From positions 186,001 to 250,000 of the forward strand of contig NZ_JAKNTW010000001.1 of the NCBI RefSeq assembly GCF_022213955.1: a stretch of 64,000 bases of DNA, in the 5' to 3' direction. The stretch comes from Dolomitihabitans soli (GTDB lineage: Bacteria > Actinomycetota > Actinomycetes > Streptosporangiales > Streptosporangiaceae). The stretch's first letter is position 1; every line of letters begins with the position of its first letter. Shown piece by piece: positions 61,416 to 64,000 of the stretch. Below the pieces are notes generated by a model that searched no databases, was not told the origin of the DNA, and saw only the letters and a program-made list of their open reading frames with translations. The translations under genes were made by a program, and so were the position numbers.

Positions 61416-63698
61416 ATGGACGTGGACATCTGGGCCTGGGTCGGCGACACCCAGCGGCAGCTAAACCAAGCCGGAAACGCCGGGCTTGCCATCGCGCTGG
61501 GCGATCTGCCCGCGCAGGCGTACGAGGGCCGCTATCCGCAGCTCGACGTGGTGGCGCCGGCCATCGCGAGCCAGGCGGAGACCATGGAGCTGCCCTGGCT
61601 GGAGTTCTACGCCCGCTACTGGCACCTGCTCGGCCGGATCGGCGACCGCGCTCAAGGCGCGGTCGCGCTGGGCGACGCACAGGAGCTCGCGACGTTCGCC
61701 GAGCGCGAAGACGTTCGTGAATGCCCCTCGGCCCTCGCGGCCGTGGAGGCGCTCGCGGTGGCGCAGGCCAACGCCGACGGGCCGGGTTACGCAGCCGACC
61801 GTCTGGCCCTGCTGGGGGCGGCGCTGAGCGGTGTGGAGCCGCAGGCGCCCGCCTTCTGCGGCCTCACGACGCAGTACGTCGCGGCGCTGCTCGACGCGGG
61901 CCGGGCCGAGGAGGCGGTCGCCTACGCGGAGTCCGCCGTCGAGCGGCTCGGCGCGGCCGGCGGTGAGTCGAGCTGGGAGCTGGCCGCCACCTCCGCCCGC
62001 GCGCTGCTCACCACCGGGCGGGCCGACGACGCGCTGGCCGCGCTCGACGCGGGCACCGGCTTCAAGGCCGACGACCCGGTGGCCAAGCCGCACCGCGAGG
62101 GCGTGGTGCGCGCGCTCGTCCTCGGCACGCTCGGCCGTACGGCGGAGGCGGTCGAGGAGCTGCCCGATCTCGACGTGGTCGGCGACCACCCGCGTTCGTT
62201 CGTCGAGTGGGCGCGTACCGTGCACCTGCTCGCCGGATCCGACAAGATCGCCAACAGCTGGCAGCTCGGCCGCGTGCTCCGCCAGTGGATCGACTACTTC
62301 GCGATGATGGGCGGCTATCGGGCCAGGGTCGAGCTCGCCCTGGTCGCCGGTGATCTGGCGGTCGCCCGCCAGGGCATCTGGCAGGCCAGGTTCCTCGCCG
62401 ACCTCGCCGAGACCGGCCTCGCGGAGCTCAAGGACACCACGGGCCTCCCCGAGCGGATCGCCGCGCTCCGGGCCGCCGCCGAGGCCGCCACGCCGCTGGA
62501 GGCGCCGGGCCCGCTTGAGGAGCGGGTCGGCCTGTTCGACGCCGCCGACGGGTTCAACGCCGACCCCGAGCGCTGGGTGGAGTGGCTCGCGCCGCTGTCG
62601 GGCACCGACCTGGAGGCGACCCGCAGGCACACGACGACCCTCGGCTTCCTCGGCTACCCGGCACGTGGCGCCGACGTCTACTGGACCATGCTCATCGACG
62701 GCGGCAGGCTCGCCACGGCCGAGGACGACGACGTCGCCTACCTCGCGGGGCTCCTCATCGAGGCCCGGCAGGACGAGCGGCTGGAGCAGATGGCGGCCCA
62801 GCTTCCCGACGCCCAGCGGCACATGAGCCTGGCCCGGCTGCACCGCGCCCGCGAGCGCTGGGCCGAGACCCTCGCGGAGTCCGAGCTGGCGCTCGCCGCC
62901 GGGGCGGGCCTCGACGCCCGACGCTTCCTGGCCGGAGCCGCCCAGCAGCTCGACGAGAACGAGAAGGGCGCCAAGGTCCTGCGAGAGGTCCTGGGCGATG
63001 ACGGCCTCGAAGACGAGGACGTATGGCGGATGATCGTCCTGGCGTCCTGCGCGGAGGACTGGGAGACCGTCAGGGCGGGCGTGGCCAAGATCGGCATGCC
63101 GGTGGAGGGCACCGAGGGGCCGATCGAGCAGGAGATGGGCCTGATCCGGGTCATCCTGCCCGCCCCCGACGGCAGCCAGCGCCAGGTGCTCAGCGTCCGC
63201 ACCGGACCGGCCACCGCCCGTCTGGCCATCCCGCAGCCCCCCGGCATGGAGTACAACGCGGGCGACCTCATCGTCTTCGACCCGCAACTCCTCGAGCCGG
63301 TCCCCGATGACCCGGCCGAGCAGGAGGGATTCGTGCCGCCGTTCGCGGCGGTGCAGATGCTCCGTTCCGGCAATTACTCAAGCTGGTTCTTCGACGGCGC
63401 CGCGCCCGGCGAGCACGACTGGGCCGAGTTCAACGAGGTGCTGGCCGAGCGGGGTTGGCCGATGTGGGTCTACAGCGACGAGAACTACACGGTGACCCAC
63501 CCGACCAGCGGCGAGAACCTGCCGGGCGTGTTCGGCTGGGTCGCGGTCCCGCCCGATGTCAGCCCGGTCGAGGTCGACGCGCTGCTCGACGACGCCACCG
63601 AGCGCTGGGTGCACCCCCTGGCCTGGCTCGACCTGGCCCGTGAGGTCGACGTCGAGGTCGAGCGGCACGAGCGCATCGTCAAGGAGTACGGCCTCTGA
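61416..63698 (+). CDS. TPR-type repeat protein of unknown function
   Basis: A 760-residue, mainly helical protein. Residues 1-560 contain repeated helix pairs of TPR style (for example YVAALLDAGRAEEAVAYAES and LLTTGRADDALAALDAG). The final 200 residues are a different beta-containing domain (LIRVILPAPDGSQRQVLSVR ... WMWVYSDENYTV-like) with Trp-rich segments. No enzymatic motif or signal peptide was found. A strong terminator follows, so it is the last gene of its unit. It is probably a scaffold or regulator. Confidence 0.7.
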   Translation: MDVDIWAWVGDTQRQLNQAGNAGLAIALGDLPAQAYEGRYPQLDVVAPAIASQAETMELPWLEFYARYWHLLGRIGDRAQGAVALGDAQELATFAEREDVRECPSALAAVEALAVAQANADGPGYAADRLALLGAALSGVEPQAPAFCGLTTQYVAALLDAGRAEEAVAYAESAVERLGAAGGESSWELAATSARALLTTGRADDALAALDAGTGFKADDPVAKPHREGVVRALVLGTLGRTAEAVEELPDLDVVGDHPRSFVEWARTVHLLAGSDKIANSWQLGRVLRQWIDYFAMMGGYRARVELALVAGDLAVARQGIWQARFLADLAETGLAELKDTTGLPERIAALRAAAEAATPLEAPGPLEERVGLFDAADGFNADPERWVEWLAPLSGTDLEATRRHTTTLGFLGYPARGADVYWTMLIDGGRLATAEDDDVAYLAGLLIEARQDERLEQMAAQLPDAQRHMSLARLHRARERWAETLAESELALAAGAGLDARRFLAGAAQQLDENEKGAKVLREVLGDDGLEDEDVWRMIVLASCAEDWETVRAGVAKIGMPVEGTEGPIEQEMGLIRVILPAPDGSQRQVLSVRTGPATARLAIPQPPGMEYNAGDLIVFDPQLLEPVPDDPAEQEGFVPPFAAVQMLRSGNYSSWFFDGAAPGEHDWAEFNEVLAERGWPMWVYSDENYTVTHPTSGENLPGVFGWVAVPPDVSPVEVDALLDDATERWVHPLAWLDLAREVDVEVERHERIVKEYGL

Positions 63699-63725
63699 CC
63701 CGCCGCTGAGCCGCCTCTGATCGGC

Positions 63726-63757
63726 CCGCTCCCGGCTCGTCGCAGAGCCGGGAGCGG
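63726..63757 (+). terminator. Intrinsic terminator after the TPR gene
   Basis: 13-bp stem CCGCTCCCGGCTC / GAGCCGGGAGCGG with a 6-nt loop, followed directly by TTTTGTT. It is the most classical rho-independent terminator in the window. Confidence 0.93.
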
Positions 63758-63838
63758 TTTTGTTACCCCTGAAACGCACCGTTTGCGGGTAGTTGCTATA
63801 CCTAGGGTTTGCACAAACTTGACCTTGGGGTGGCAAAA

Positions 63839-64000
63839 GTGACGGTGCGCGGCCGGATGATCGCTGTGGGCACGCTGGCGGTGGCGATGCTCGCGGGGTG
63901 CGGAGATCTGGAGACGGCGGACGGCGTCAACGGGAGCGGAGACGACGCCGGGAAGTCCGTCGATGTCGGCGAGGCGCGTGAAGAGCTGGCGAAGCTGGAG
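63839..64000 (+). CDS. Putative lipoprotein (start only, runs off right edge)
   Basis: 54 codons are visible. The signal sequence MTVRGRMIAVGTLAVAMLAG ends in the lipobox LAGC with Cys21, and an acidic Gly/Asp/Ser spacer follows. The GTG at 63839 is the best start. The mature domain lies outside the window, so no function can be given. AT-rich DNA with TTGCGG and TATACC-like boxes at 63783-63803 may hold its promoter. Confidence 0.75.
   Translation, partial: MTVRGRMIAVGTLAVAMLAGCGDLETADGVNGSGDDAGKSVDVGEAREELAKLE

Overview
The window is high-GC actinomycete chromosome. GTG and TTG starts are common, several genes look leaderless (a -10 hexamer 6-7 nt before the start codon), and the core gene order ftsK - rodZ-like - rimO - pgsA - cinA - clgR - nei ... 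DUF3046 - recA - recX - rny ... gluABCD - miaB ... miaA - dapF is the one seen in Streptomyces and relatives. A pectate lyase carrying a CBM13 domain, a clan-A glycoside hydrolase carrying a CBM2, and the general protein style suggest a soil, plant-litter degrading member of Streptosporangiaceae or a near relative. The family assignment is an inference.

Layout. (1) 1-11.5 kb is accessory carbohydrate DNA. It holds the end of a sugar ABC permease operon divergent from a LacI regulator and galM, then a pectin/uronate catabolic cluster: kduI, kduD, an IclR (KdgR-like) regulator, kdgK, a 4-oxalocrotonate tautomerase-like protein, a sodium:solute symporter and a secreted PL1 pectate lyase. Near-identical 17-bp palindromes related to GTTCCATTACATGGAAC lie in front of kduI, between kdgK and the tautomerase, and in front of the symporter and the lyase. 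They define a likely IclR regulon. (2) 11.6-19.7 kb is core: FtsK translocase, RodZ-like protein, RimO, PgsA, CinA amidohydrolase, ClgR, a Nei-type glycosylase and an Rrf2 regulator. (3) 19.9-27.5 kb is an amino-sugar or oligosaccharide uptake module: binding protein, two permeases and a NagZ-type GH3 enzyme, flanked on both sides by paralogous ROK regulators whose upstream regions share a 12-bp element. (4) 27.5-34.3 kb is mixed accessory DNA: a D-Ala-D-Ala dipeptidase, a large secreted glycosidase, a YbdK-type carboxylate-amine ligase, and an HxlR regulator divergent from an NADP-dependent reductase, with long repeat-bearing intergenic gaps. (5) 34.4-53.5 kb returns to core: Lhr helicase, a VOC protein, DUF3046, recA behind a LexA box, recX with a repeat-coded N-terminal extension, a secreted DNase I-fold protein, RNase Y, an S9 peptidase, the glutamate transporter gluABCD and miaB. 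(6) 53.5-64 kb holds a proline-rich membrane protein, a LigB-like protein, dihydrolipoyl dehydrogenase, an O-methyltransferase, DUF1992, an alkyltransferase, miaA-dapF, an SCO6745-type protein, a TPR protein and the start of a lipoprotein.

How it works together. Secreted pectate lyase would cut polygalacturonate outside the cell, and the symporter or the ABC system would import products. KduI, KduD and KdgK would convert the unsaturated uronate breakdown product to 2-keto-3-deoxy-6-phosphogluconate. No KdgF, oligogalacturonide lyase, GH105 or KDPG aldolase is present in the window. The co-regulated tautomerase is therefore the most interesting candidate for an undescribed step. No tRNA, rRNA, CRISPR array, prophage or intact insertion sequence was seen. 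Two short insertion-sequence remnants are present, at about 3.1 kb and 43.1 kb.
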